From NCBI GenBank assembly GCA_937872475.1, contig CALMSY010000031.1:1-64000 (forward strand): DNA of 64,000 nucleotides, written 5' to 3'. The notes below the pieces were generated by a model that was not told the DNA's origin, ran no database searches, and worked only from the letters and a program-made list of their open reading frames with translations. Within the stretch, counting starts at the first letter, position 1. Every line of letters begins with the position of its first letter. The stretch is from 67-14 sp020438345. GTDB taxonomy: Bacteria > Actinomycetota > Thermoleophilia > Solirubrobacterales > 70-9. Both the position numbers and the translations under genes were made by a program. Positions 29,001 through 36,161 of this stretch are shown piece by piece.

Positions 29001-29494
29001 TGTTCAACCAGCCCGCCCGGGGCGACAATCAGGCAACGCTGAACATCCTCGCGGAGCATCAGCTCCTTGATGTAAAGGCCGGCCATGATCGTCTTGCCGG
29101 CACCCGGGTCATCGGCCAGCAGGAAGCGAAGCGGTGTGCGCGGCAAGAGCTCCCCGTAAACGGCCTTGAGCTGATGCGGCAGCGGCTGGATCTCGCTGGT
29201 GGTCACCGCGAGCATCGGGTCGTAGAGACCGGCGAGCCTTATCCGCTGCGCTTCGGCCGCGAGCTTGAACTCGGCCGCGTCCCCGTCGAAGCGACGCCCG
29301 GCCGGCCCGAACAAGGTCAGCGACGGCTCGTCTTCCCGGGTCAACACGCGTTCATCCAGCCCGCCACCTGGGGTCCGGAAGACGACGGTCAGCGCGTCAT
29401 CACCATGCATTTCGGCAGACACGATCTCCACCGCTGCACCGGCAATCACCCCCTCAACGTGCTGCCCCTTGGCTATTTCGACGAGTTGAGCCAT
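26075..29494 (-). CDS. SNF2-like helicase with C-terminal DUF3883-like domain
   Basis: The 1139-residue protein has Walker A ADDPGAGKT (127-135), DEAH (229-232), TATPHSGKEDD and the helicase C motif EQRFGRIHRIGQ. A coiled-coil segment rich in Arg/Glu/Lys lies around 880-960. The last 100 residues carry a DUF3883-like domain (GFDILS, IRVEVKARFEG, ITHNEIMTGLN), often found at the end of helicases in BREX type 3 (BrxHII) and DISARM (DrmD). It is the promoter-proximal gene of the seven-gene operon and starts opposite the Excalibur gene across a 149-bp gap. ATG 29494 has only a distant GAGG as ribosome site. Confidence 0.9.
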   Translation of the reverse strand: MAQLVEIAKGQHVEGVIAGAAVEIVSAEMHGDDALTVVFRTPGGGLDERVLTREDEPSLTLFGPAGRRFDGDAAEFKLAAEAQRIRLAGLYDPMLAVTTSEIQPLPHQLKAVYGELLPRTPLRFLLADDPGAGKTIMAGLYIKELMLREDVQRCLIVAPGGLVEQWQDELYLKFGLRFEIFNSAANDTVFGGSAFEDNPFLIARMDQLARNEELLEELGRAEWDLVVVDEAHRMGAHYFSGKLEKTKRFQLGEILGLVTRHLLLMTATPHSGKEDDFQLFLTLLDRDRYEGRSSKNPQKADTEGIMRRMVKEDLLTFDGKPLFPDRFAKTIPYELSEAEHDLYEEVTSYVREGMNRAKNLDGKRRNTVGFALTVLQRRLASSPEAIYRSLVRRSERLTDWKKRLESGEGVIDPTENLGIDPDAFDDEDFSAAELENLEEELVDAATAARTVEELDLELADLADLVEMARKVRALETDRKWSELRTIIEEETLSGSDGEPRKLIIFTEHRDTLEYLARRIRTMIGRPDSVVTIHGGVRRSDRRQITEEFTHNPDCRILLATDAAGEGLNLQVAHLMVNYDLPWNPNRIEQRFGRIHRIGQKYPCYLWNLIAVDTREGQVFIQLLEKIEKQRQAYGGKVFDVLGGAFAEKPLRDLLIEAIMEGEKPEVQERMERVIDERVSDGIRELLEEQSLVTGNITPTELNELREQMDAARARRLQPHYIERAFRESFARLGGRMAPREKATFEIKNVPVEVRQGSRLPIATRYERITFELDRSDRAELIAPGNPLHDSVLDLTIEKAGGILERGTVLVSAEVEKPQLLVGLMEEVADGTGATVARRFSYAYVAEGGKVEDAGPAPYLDCVAAPETGPVKAIREADWLIEAEGEAMNWLVAHKVNEFLTEEKGRRLKDLERTREQVKARLLHEQNRLVNEAAVSAEKAKQGKKVRESEASLMSKAADISQRMEKRLALIEKQEQIFAKPPRVVSAAMVLPVEMIDQSDETEEIAPLRAKDTKAVERRGVDLAMATERELGREPEEQAFNNPGFDILSRVKGELPIRVEVKARFEGAEDFYITHNEIMTGLNSRPRYRLAMVKVSPEGPEHDEIRYLDDPFDGYSSGGLATKAARADWKSEWAKAKKPF

Positions 29495-29537
29495 GAAATC
29501 AGGAAGCTACCTCAATGCAGCGGAGTTTCCAGGTTTG

Positions 29538-29592
29538 GTCAGGTTCCGGTTCGGTCATTCGTGGTGGGTCGGTCTTGCTGACCGAACCTGAC
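29538..29592. promoter_or_regulatory. Nested inverted repeats in the divergent promoter region
   Basis: GGTTCGGTCA (29548-29557) pairs perfectly with TGACCGAACC (29579-29588), and GTCAGGTTC (29538-29546) pairs with GAACCTGAC (29584-29592). Both lie between the divergent helicase and Excalibur genes. The two overlapping pairings could be an operator or alternative hairpins; no regulator gene adjoins. Confidence 0.55.
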
Positions 29593-29643
29593 ATCCTTCG
29601 GCTAGTCTCGATGCTCCGGTCAGTCCGAAACTGGGGAGAACGA

Positions 29644-30858
29644 ATGATTAGAGTCAGCCGCCGCGAACGCGCCATGGCATGTGTCCGCGCGTTTCTCATC
29701 ACTGCTTTCTTGTCCGCGCTGCTCTCCGCTGGAGCGGAGGCCGACGTCTACTCGGATCTCGCGGATTCCCAAAATCAGCAGGCCTCGGCCAAGATCCAGC
29801 TCGCGAAAGCGAAAACAAGCGTGGCAACGAGTGAACGGAAGAACGACCGCGCGGAGGTCAGGAAGGACATGGCTGTCAAGCGTTCGGCCGCAGCCCGGGA
29901 CCAAGTGAAGTCAGTCAGGACCGAGCTTGTCGAAAGTCGGTCGGAGGCCAGTCAAACCCTTGACCAGATGATTCGTGACTACGAGGACAAGAAGGAATCT
30001 CAAGAAGACAAGAAAGCCTTGCTGGTTGGTGCCGGAATCGGCTTTCTCCTTCTCGCCATTGCTGTTCTGTTCAGCAGCAGACTTCGTAACTGGAAATTCA
30101 TCAGCGGGCTCAAGAGCAATGGAATGGAGCGCAAAGGTGCACTCGTCGGCGGGCTGCTCGCCCTCGTCGCCGGGTTCATCCTGGTGGCACAAGATGGGAC
30201 TATCAAAGGATTGGGAGCCTTCCTGCTTGTTGCGACGGTTGGGCTCGCGGTTCTATTGACTCTCTTGTCACAGGGCGAAGGTGGACGTGAAGGAGAGCGG
30301 AACGAAGAGACCCGTCGGCGTCGCTGGCTGGTGACGGTGATAGCGGCCGTGCTGTTCTTGCTTTTCGTGGGGTCGACCGGCACCGGAGCAGCGACTCCTG
30401 ACCCGGAGAAGCCTGATCCTTCACCGAAGCTAGTGCTCGATGCCAAGAACTTTGAGGGCGATCCGGCATCTCCGGCGAGCCCGGAACTGATTCGGGCAAA
30501 GCGTTCGGCAGCCCCCTTGGCGGCCGCGGCGGCCCTGGCGGGGAAGGCCAGCAGGGAAGCTCGATCGAACCTTCGTCAAGCACGAAGCGAAGTACGTCGC
30601 GCAACTCGGAGTGTGAGGAGAACTGGCCGGGCGGTGCGTCGGAACTCAAGGCGGGTGGCACGCCACGAAGCGATAGTTCGCCGGGTTGCGGCAAGGCAGG
30701 CTGCCGCCGCTGCGGCTGCGGCAGAGGCTGCCGCGGCCGAGTCCTATACGCCGAGCGTGCCCTCATATTCGTCCTGTGACGCAGCTCCGAGTGATATTCC
30801 GGTCCCTCCGGGCAGTCCACTTGATTCGGATGGCGATGGCATCGGTTGCGAAAGCTGA
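29644..30858 (+). CDS. Membrane protein with coiled coil and C-terminal Excalibur domain
   Basis: The 404-residue protein starts with a signal-like helix (residues 9-32, ending AEADVYSDL), has a Lys/Glu/Ala coiled coil to about 130, three hydrophobic helices (around 130-155, 175-195 and 195-215 with another near 240-258), an Arg/Ala-rich segment, and ends with the Excalibur motif DSDGDGIGCES preceded by SYSSCDAAP. Excalibur domains are small extracellular calcium-binding modules. GGGAG five to seven bases before ATG 29644 and a TAGTCT box at 29603-29608 support this start over the longer open frame. It is divergent from the defence operon; a functional link is possible but unproven. Confidence 0.75.
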   Translation: MIRVSRRERAMACVRAFLITAFLSALLSAGAEADVYSDLADSQNQQASAKIQLAKAKTSVATSERKNDRAEVRKDMAVKRSAAARDQVKSVRTELVESRSEASQTLDQMIRDYEDKKESQEDKKALLVGAGIGFLLLAIAVLFSSRLRNWKFISGLKSNGMERKGALVGGLLALVAGFILVAQDGTIKGLGAFLLVATVGLAVLLTLLSQGEGGREGERNEETRRRRWLVTVIAAVLFLLFVGSTGTGAATPDPEKPDPSPKLVLDAKNFEGDPASPASPELIRAKRSAAPLAAAAALAGKASREARSNLRQARSEVRRATRSVRRTGRAVRRNSRRVARHEAIVRRVAARQAAAAAAAAEAAAAESYTPSVPSYSSCDAAPSDIPVPPGSPLDSDGDGIGCES

Positions 30859-30859
30859 T

Positions 30860-31258
30860 CTAGTGAGTCCGGAATGAATTGAAGTCGCCCTCGGTTTCGA
30901 GGACGATCGACGCGAATACCTCAAAGACGGCGATCTTTGGGTCCGAATCCAGATCATCGGAGGGGAGTTCCAAATAGTGGAAATCCATTCCTCGGACCCG
31001 GTCTTTCGCCGGGCCGAAGTACTTCCGAGCGAACTCGGGATCTTTCGAAAGTTCGACCCGGCCTCTCTCATCGACCGGGAAGTGATCTTTGGCAGCAGCT
31101 CTACGAGCGATCGCGAACGCGAACGGGGCACTGTTTTCCGGTGAGCTTGGTCGCTGATGCTGGCCATATCTGGCTTGCAGGTTTCTCGTGATCCCCACAT
31201 ACACCGGCTTTCCGTCCTCTGCGAACAAGTAGACCCCGGGGGCTTTCGGTGGGGGCAG
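30860..31258 (-). CDS. GIY-YIG domain protein, start unclear
   Basis: The frame contains GVYLFAEDGKPVYVGITRNL, the GIY-YIG pair with the usual spacing, then ARYGQHQRPSSPENSAPFAF, a conserved arginine region and a Glu (VFEVFAS) that would complete a small nuclease fold. In-frame upstream of the motif there is a stop and no ATG, GTG or TTG; only CTG 31258 would keep the GVY strand, while TTG 31228 would cut it off. Either CTG is used or the 5' end has been lost. The gene converges with the Excalibur gene, leaving one base between the stops. Confidence 0.65.
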   Translation of the reverse strand: MPPPKAPGVYLFAEDGKPVYVGITRNLQARYGQHQRPSSPENSAPFAFAIARRAAAKDHFPVDERGRVELSKDPEFARKYFGPAKDRVRGMDFHYLELPSDDLDSDPKIAVFEVFASIVLETEGDFNSFRTH

Positions 31259-31418
31259 CTTTTGCCCGTGCCGGTGAGGCGTGGACGAGCGGCTGACCGA
31301 TTCAAGGTCTACCTGAGGACCCGAATCGACCTTTCACTGCCATGCTCTCTGGCCAGCGGTCGTGCCACTGGCCCGCTACTCCGCGGCAGGATCGGCACCC
31401 TGAAGTATCTTCCACGAC

Positions 31419-32312
31419 ATGTCGAGTGAGATGTCCATCAGCTTTCGGAAAGGGCGCCTGATCCGTGCATTGTTCGAGATCCTTAAGGACAACCCCGACG
31501 GACTGGCCGCTAAGGACGCGATCGCCATGGTTCGAGAGAAAGTCGAGCTGGCCCCGCAGGAAGAAGGCAGCTTCGAAAAGACCGGTCAGGAGAAGTTCCC
31601 GAGCATTGTGAGGTTCGCGACCATTCCGACCACCAAGGTTGGCTGGATGGTCAAAGACAACGGCACATGGACAGTTACTGATCTGGGGCTGAAAGCTCTC
31701 GAGGAACTTCCCGAACCCGAGGAGCTCTACAAGTCCGCGAGGGACCTGGCCAATGCTCAGAAAGGGGACTCGCCAGGTTCGGACGCATCCGTCGAGTCCG
31801 AGGACCTAGAAGAGGAAGTCTCCGCGGCAACTTCCCTGGAGGAAGATGAGGATGCTGCCCGCACCGAGATCATCGAGTACCTGGGGAAGATGCCGCCATT
31901 CGATTTTCAGACAATCTGCGCCAAGGTCGTCGCAGCGCTCGGCCACGAGATCGCGTGGATCTCTCCGCCGGGGCCCGATGGCGGACTTGACTTCGTGGCC
32001 TACGCCGACCCGATCGGCGCCACGGGCCGCCGCATCAAAGGGCAGGCCAAACGCCAGCAGTCGAAGCAGGATGTCAGTGACGTAGGAGCATTCATGGCGA
32101 AGCTTTCCGGGGACGACGCCGGTGTCTTCATCGCTCTGGGCGGTTTCACGAAAAATGCGGAAGCCGATGCTAGAGCCGACGCGCGCAGACTCATGCTGCT
32201 TGATGGTGGCGACCTGGTCCGACTCTGGATCGAGCACTACGACCGGCTCGACGAAGAAGCAAGGGCATTGCTTCGCTTGCGTCCCGTGTGGCGCCTCGTC
32301 ACGACGAGCTGA
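31419..32312 (+). CDS. Mrr-like restriction endonuclease
   Basis: The 297-residue product has an N-terminal winged-helix domain (1-95), an acidic linker (115-145) and a C-terminal Mrr catalytic domain with FQTICAKVVAALGHEI, GGLDF (188-192) and GQAKR (208-212), the D...QxK variant of the PD-(D/E)xK fold. Mrr enzymes cut DNA carrying foreign methylation. It is a stand-alone gene next to the large defence operon and a GIY-YIG gene, which supports a defence island. The first ATG is used; a second Met follows at residue 5. Confidence 0.88.
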   Translation: MSSEMSISFRKGRLIRALFEILKDNPDGLAAKDAIAMVREKVELAPQEEGSFEKTGQEKFPSIVRFATIPTTKVGWMVKDNGTWTVTDLGLKALEELPEPEELYKSARDLANAQKGDSPGSDASVESEDLEEEVSAATSLEEDEDAARTEIIEYLGKMPPFDFQTICAKVVAALGHEIAWISPPGPDGGLDFVAYADPIGATGRRIKGQAKRQQSKQDVSDVGAFMAKLSGDDAGVFIALGGFTKNAEADARADARRLMLLDGGDLVRLWIEHYDRLDEEARALLRLRPVWRLVTTS

Positions 32313-32701
32313 AATTCGGTGCTCCGAGCAGCCTGGAGGATCGAAGTTGCCCCCAACACCGTCAATGAACCCGAGGACCAGGGCGGTTCCGCCGAGTCCC
32401 GATCCGGGCCAGTCAGTTGATGGAATTCGCGGGGACCGATTTGGTTGTCCGGAACAACAAGGAAGCTCCGGGATCCACTCGGTCGTCGCCCCTTCGGGAG
32501 CTCGAGAACCGTGGTCGGGATGTGATGTTGCCTGCCATCGGGGCCGACCCGAAGGTGGCAGCCATGGACGAGCTTGAAGTCCCTAACGCCGTTCGCGCGC
32601 AGCAGCCGGCTTGCTTCGCCGATCGGGACCGGTGGCTTGCCCGTCCACTTGCGGCACTCCTCGCAGTCGAATTCCTCGCGCCAATCAGTTCGACCTGTCA
32701 T
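32237..32701 (-). CDS. Unrecognised 154-residue protein
   Basis: A clear GGAGG lies seven bases before ATG 32701, and codon third positions are mostly G or C. The N-terminus has a CEEC cysteine pair (FDCEECRKWTGKPPVP) followed by SRLLRANGVRDFKLVHGCHL, which may form a small metal-bound fold. The last 75 bases overlap the 3' end of the convergent mrr gene and look less protein-like, so a shorter ancestral product or a frameshift near the end is possible. This is most of what fills the 613-bp gap after mrr. Confidence 0.5.
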   Translation of the reverse strand: MTGRTDWREEFDCEECRKWTGKPPVPIGEASRLLRANGVRDFKLVHGCHLRVGPDGRQHHIPTTVLELPKGRRPSGSRSFLVVPDNQIGPREFHQLTGPDRDSAEPPWSSGSLTVLGATSILQAARSTEFQLVVTRRHTGRKRSNALASSSSRS

Positions 32702-32976
32702 TTCTTGCCTCCATCGATCCGGCTTTAGCACCGTTTCCGGGAGACACTCCCGTTCGGTTGCTGCGGTATCACAGGGCCGGACCCTCAACCGCTCTTGATA
32801 GATGCCTTCAGAGTCGAAGATCCCGGGCTGATCTGACAAGGACTCTCAGAAATCCCTCTTACGGGCCGAAAATGTCAAACGGCTGCTTGAAGATCTGGAT
32901 CATGACCGACCGGCGGTAGTTCCGGATGCTCGGTCGGCGCCGGGACCAGCATCGTCCCTTCTCCTACGTTCTGACA

Positions 32977-34320
32977 ATGCTTCGACCCATCCGATCGAGA
33001 TGGGAACATACGTTCGTGTTCGACGACTTTCCAGATAGCCCCGACAACGACGAGATCGATCCCATCTTTGAGGCCGGATTTCTCTGTGCTCCCCTGGTAA
33101 CTCATCCCTCGAACTGGATCAACCGGAGAGTTGAGACAGTCGAGATGCTCTCCCACGAAGAGACCCGGCGCAGGGTTTCGGTTGATTTCACCCTCCCGGC
33201 CAACCGCGAGGAATGGCCGGAGACCCCGGAAGGTGTCGCGGTCCCAATCTCGGTCCTGACCAAGCAGCGTCGCCGTAACTTTGACCTGCGGGATGCGAGT
33301 GGATCTGCGCTCCCAGTCCTCGGTCGGCGGCAGAATTCGATGATGACGCACGCCGCGCTGTTCGCCTCGGCACTCAGTGCGATCGACTCAGACCGACTTT
33401 CGGATGATCATGTTGGTCTTCTGGCCGAACAGCTTTGGGGAGTAGTAACTGAACCGGCAATAAGCGCGTTCGAGGTAGCCGGGGCCCTGATGGAAGCGGC
33501 GCATTCGGACCAGGGATGGCTCCAACCACTCTTCGACGACAACGCGTTCTTGGAACTGTTCAGCTCAATAGCGGGCGGTTACATTTTGTTCGCCGTGATC
33601 CCAAGCCCGGAAATGCGACGTCACATAGTCAAGTTCAGCTATGGCGACGATTTCGATTTCAGCGACCGCTTGCGCGAACCCCGATGGCATCTTCACGGGC
33701 TCCTGGACTGGATCCGTACGCCCGACGGTCAACGTTTCATCATCGACAACGAAGTTTCTCACTGGGCAGAGAGCTTCCATCTGGAGATAGCCATTCCCGA
33801 AGAGTTGAGAATCCGCGCCGCTGTTCTCTTCGAGGAGACTGAAGCGGGTCCAGAATCCGTCGGTGATCCGGAGCTGAACGTCGACCGGGCATCCCTCTAC
33901 GCGCCGGCAGGACATGACGCCAATGTTGACGCAGCACTCGTCGAGCTCATTCCGGAACGCAGCGGACAGATCGTCCAACGATTTTCAATCGGGCTGCTGG
34001 TCACCGCGACCCTGCTGCTCGGGTCATTCGTCGGGTTCGACCAAGGCACATCGGATGCCGCGGTCTCGATCCTGCTGGTGGGGGCGGCGCTTTTCTCCGG
34101 AGTTAGCGCCTCGGCGGGAAGGCACATTCTCGTGACCAAGGTGTTTACCGGCGCCCGCAAGGCAACAATGCTCGTTGCTATCGCGGCGGTCATTGGTGCG
34201 CTTTCGCTCACTCTCGACCTGAGCGCTGCGACCCGAAGCAATATTTGGCTTGCCGGAGGCACCTTGGCTTTGATGGCCACAGCACGACTCGCGCTTGCCA
34301 CGATCCGGGCCGCACGGTGA
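32977..34320 (+). CDS. Unrecognised protein with four C-terminal membrane helices
   Basis: The product has about 447 residues. Residues 1-345 form a soluble, mixed domain with no motif I know. The end carries four hydrophobic helices (FSIGLLVTATLLLGSFVGF, AVSILLVGAALFSG, MLVAIAAVIGALSLTL, WLAGGTLALMATARL). ATG 32926 would add 17 residues, but those codons look non-coding, and neither start has a ribosome site. The architecture (large cytosolic sensor-like part plus membrane bundle) near restriction genes is reminiscent of membrane-acting defence effectors; this is only a suggestion. Confidence 0.7.
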   Translation: MLRPIRSRWEHTFVFDDFPDSPDNDEIDPIFEAGFLCAPLVTHPSNWINRRVETVEMLSHEETRRRVSVDFTLPANREEWPETPEGVAVPISVLTKQRRRNFDLRDASGSALPVLGRRQNSMMTHAALFASALSAIDSDRLSDDHVGLLAEQLWGVVTEPAISAFEVAGALMEAAHSDQGWLQPLFDDNAFLELFSSIAGGYILFAVIPSPEMRRHIVKFSYGDDFDFSDRLREPRWHLHGLLDWIRTPDGQRFIIDNEVSHWAESFHLEIAIPEELRIRAAVLFEETEAGPESVGDPELNVDRASLYAPAGHDANVDAALVELIPERSGQIVQRFSIGLLVTATLLLGSFVGFDQGTSDAAVSILLVGAALFSGVSASAGRHILVTKVFTGARKATMLVAIAAVIGALSLTLDLSAATRSNIWLAGGTLALMATARLALATIRAAR

Positions 34321-34349
34321 GCTACCATCGTTTTTGGAGGGAACAGCTT

Positions 34350-34532
34350 ATGAGCAAGAATCACGACATCCAGATCAACAAGTCAGGCGCATACCGGATC
34401 AGGTCGGGAGAATCCGGCCCTGCTCGGATCACCCCGTACAAGGGGACTCCCCCCGCACCGCAGACCCCCATGCCTGAAGGACAGGCAGAGGGTGTCAAGA
34501 AGCTGCATAGGAAGCTGCGTAGCAACGGCTGA
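34350..34532 (+). CDS. Small basic protein, 60 residues
   Basis: GGAGGG at 34336-34341 precedes the ATG by eight bases, a strong ribosome site. The sequence (MSKNHDIQINKSGAYRIRSG and a Pro-rich middle) is basic, without membrane helix. A TACCAT box lies at 34323-34328, inside the end of the preceding gene. No family recognised. Confidence 0.65.
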   Translation: MSKNHDIQINKSGAYRIRSGESGPARITPYKGTPPAPQTPMPEGQAEGVKKLHRKLRSNG

Positions 34533-34570
34533 GGATGCGGCCTCGGACGGAGTGATCCGTTTTCCTGCTG

Positions 34571-34612
34571 GTCAGGAGTAGGTCCGCCCCTCCCACGGGG
34601 ACCCCTCCTGAC
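34571..34612. terminator. Strong hairpin between convergent genes
   Basis: GTCAGGAG (34571-34578) pairs perfectly with CTCCTGAC (34605-34612), and the inner arms GGTCCGCCCC and GGGGACC extend the stem around TCCCAC. There is no U-tract, but position between the convergent 34350 and 34626 genes suits a two-way terminator. Confidence 0.6.
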
Positions 34613-34625
34613 ACGACTCGCCCGG

Positions 34626-35006
34626 TCAGAGGAGGATCACTTCGACTGGATCCAGCTTGGTGAAGTCCTTGTCCTGAGTCAGGACCGCGACACCGTGCCT
34701 GAGTGCGGTTGCCGCGATCCAGGTGTCGAGGCGACGCAGCTTCCGCCCTTCTGAACGTGTCGCGTCAGCGAGCCGGGCGAAGCAGCTTGCCGTCTCAGGG
34801 TCGATGGGAATCAGGGAGGTGGACCGGTCACGTGAAAGCGTGTCCAGCCGCAAGGCACGTCTCCCGGCATCCGTTGCCCGGAGCACACCCAGTTCCAGCT
34901 CGGCGGCGGTAATCACCGAGACGCCGATCTCTTCCGGGAGTGCGTCGAGTTCACGGCCGGTTTCCTGGGCTACGAAGACCGAGGTGTCAGCGATTGCCCT
35001 GGTCAT
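34626..35006 (-). CDS. VapC-like PIN-domain toxin
   Basis: The 126-residue protein starts MTRAIADTSVFVAQETGR with the first PIN acid (D7), has ITAAELELGVL with the second acid, and RRLDTWIAATALRHG with the third, then LTQDKDF. These are the metal-binding residues of VapC-type ribonucleases. Its ATG overlaps the antitoxin stop by four bases, and the antitoxin gene precedes it as usual. Confidence 0.88.
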   Translation of the reverse strand: MTRAIADTSVFVAQETGRELDALPEEIGVSVITAAELELGVLRATDAGRRALRLDTLSRDRSTSLIPIDPETASCFARLADATRSEGRKLRRLDTWIAATALRHGVAVLTQDKDFTKLDPVEVILL

Positions 35007-35254
35007 TCATCGTCGATCGTGGCTTCACGCACAGCGGCTATGTCCTCCAGCAACCCCGAGTCGGCCGGGGCTTCGACGAGGATGTCGCGCAGCCGATCTG
35101 AGGAAACCCACGGGCTTCGAGACAACTGGTGGGGAACGATGTCGCCGACCGGTCGCCGGTTCACCGTCAAAGTGATCGGCACGCCGTTCTCTACGTCTTC
35201 GATCACCTGGCTGGTCGAGTTGCGAAGCTCCCGAATCGAGACTTTGCGAACCAT
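35003..35254 (-). CDS. Phd/YefM-type antitoxin
   Basis: The 83-residue product begins MVRKVSIRELRNSTSQVIED with PITLTVNRRPVGDIVPH, the compact form of the Phd DNA-binding fold that pairs with PIN toxins in actinobacteria. The acidic tail (LLEDIAAVREATIDDE) should bind the toxin. The inverted repeat 9 bases upstream is a likely autoregulatory site. Confidence 0.86.
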   Translation of the reverse strand: MVRKVSIRELRNSTSQVIEDVENGVPITLTVNRRPVGDIVPHQLSRSPWVSSDRLRDILVEAPADSGLLEDIAAVREATIDDE

Positions 35255-35262
35255 AGCCGCAG

Positions 35263-35281
35263 CGTAGCGCTCGGTGCTACG
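35263..35281. promoter_or_regulatory. Inverted repeat before antitoxin gene
   Basis: CGTAGC (35263-35268) and GCTACG (35276-35281) form 6-bp arms around 7 bases, located 9-27 bases upstream of the antitoxin ATG at 35254. This is the position expected for an operator of this toxin-antitoxin pair. Confidence 0.4.
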
Positions 35282-35315
35282 GACCGGGACGATCTCTTTC
35301 CCGCGCTGATGCCAG

Positions 35316-35918
35316 TCAGGGAATGATCTGGATTCTGCCCGGCCAAGGGCCGAGTTCAGCGACGGTGTCGATGAATTCGAGGACCAGGGCGGTTTCGCCG
35401 AGCTTTTCTTCGTAGATGTCGGCGAGGGACTGGTAGTACCAGAGGCTTCCTTCTTCGCCTCCCGTGAAGCGGTCCCAGATCTCTTCGCCTGCTTCGTGGC
35501 TGTCGAGGAGGATCGAACGGACGTTGTGGAGCTTGTCGGCGAGTGAAACCCGGAGAACCTTGCGGCCGAAGTCGTCTGTCGGCAGAGCTTTGAGGTCAGC
35601 CAGATAGGCCTCCTTGCGGGCGCGCCAGGGTGGTTTCGGATCCTCGAAGGTGTCGCTGAGGTGAGCGACTATCTCGGCCACCTCGTCTCCGAACTCGGCG
35701 CGGATGCGGGCAAGGGTCTTTTCGCCACCGGCGTCCTCGGGTCCGTCGTGAAGCAGGGCGGCGAGAACCTCACTCTCGGAGCCGCCGTCATCGATCACGA
35801 TGCTGGTGACTCCGAGCAGGTGACCCATGTAGGGGACCTCTGACCCCTTTCGGGGCTGCTCACCGTGCAAATCCAGGGCCAGGTCAATGGCCTTACGAAA
35901 TCGATCTGTGTCAAACAT
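35316..35918 (-). CDS. HD-domain protein, alarmone-hydrolase-like
   Basis: The 200-residue product shows PYMGHLLGV with a conserved His, ALLHDGPED with the HD pair (57-58), and SLADKLHNVRSIL, a sequence typical of RelA/SpoT hydrolase domains and small alarmone hydrolases such as MESH1. These enzymes cleave the pyrophosphate of (p)ppGpp with Mn. No synthetase, TGS or ACT domain is present. The open frame extends about 100 codons upstream, but that part overlaps gene relics; ATG 35918 (or 35927) is the likely start. It could relieve growth arrest set by toxins nearby, but this is inference. Confidence 0.8.
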   Translation of the reverse strand: MFDTDRFRKAIDLALDLHGEQPRKGSEVPYMGHLLGVTSIVIDDGGSESEVLAALLHDGPEDAGGEKTLARIRAEFGDEVAEIVAHLSDTFEDPKPPWRARKEAYLADLKALPTDDFGRKVLRVSLADKLHNVRSILLDSHEAGEEIWDRFTGGEEGSLWYYQSLADIYEEKLGETALVLEFIDTVAELGPWPGRIQIIP

Positions 35919-35950
35919 GAAACTCATTTCTACTTGGCAGGACATGACGG

Positions 35951-36147
35951 AAGTCTGGAAAGCAGCCACCGATCTGACAGCGAAATCATTGACGCTGTCA
36001 GGAAACCGTGCCTGGATCCGATCCTCCCTACGATGCTGCCAGTCGAGGAATACATTCCGCCCTTTGCGCTGATCGTCGTCGGCCCGGCGACGACGATCCG
36101 GCCAGGCCAGGAGTCGAGGACGAACTTCAGGACCTGGTTGGACCGGA
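35951..36147. repeat. Partial copy of the 37869-38270 region
   Basis: The sequence before and at the start of the small membrane-protein gene at 37950 is repeated here. After about 135 bases it jumps to a copy of 38211-38270, so roughly 200 bases have been deleted relative to the other copy. Confidence 0.8.
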
Positions 36148-36152
36148 CATGA
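36033..36152 (+). pseudogene. Internally deleted copy of the small membrane-protein gene
   Basis: The frame begins MLPVEEYIPPFALIVVG, matching MLPVEDYIPPFALIVVG at 37950, then continues into sequence that lies downstream of that gene (TTIRPGQESRTNF) and stops after 39 codons. The membrane helix is truncated, so this is a relic. Confidence 0.75.
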
Positions 36153-36161
36153 AAAAAAGAC

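Noticed and set aside
9829..29494. Complete BREX system
   Set aside because: The hallmark PglZ phosphatase and BrxA/BrxF/BrxB-like genes are missing, although three proteins resemble BREX parts.
9829..29494. DISARM system
   Set aside because: The DUF3883-ended helicase recalls DrmD, but no DrmA, DrmB (DUF1998) or DrmC (phospholipase D) gene is present.
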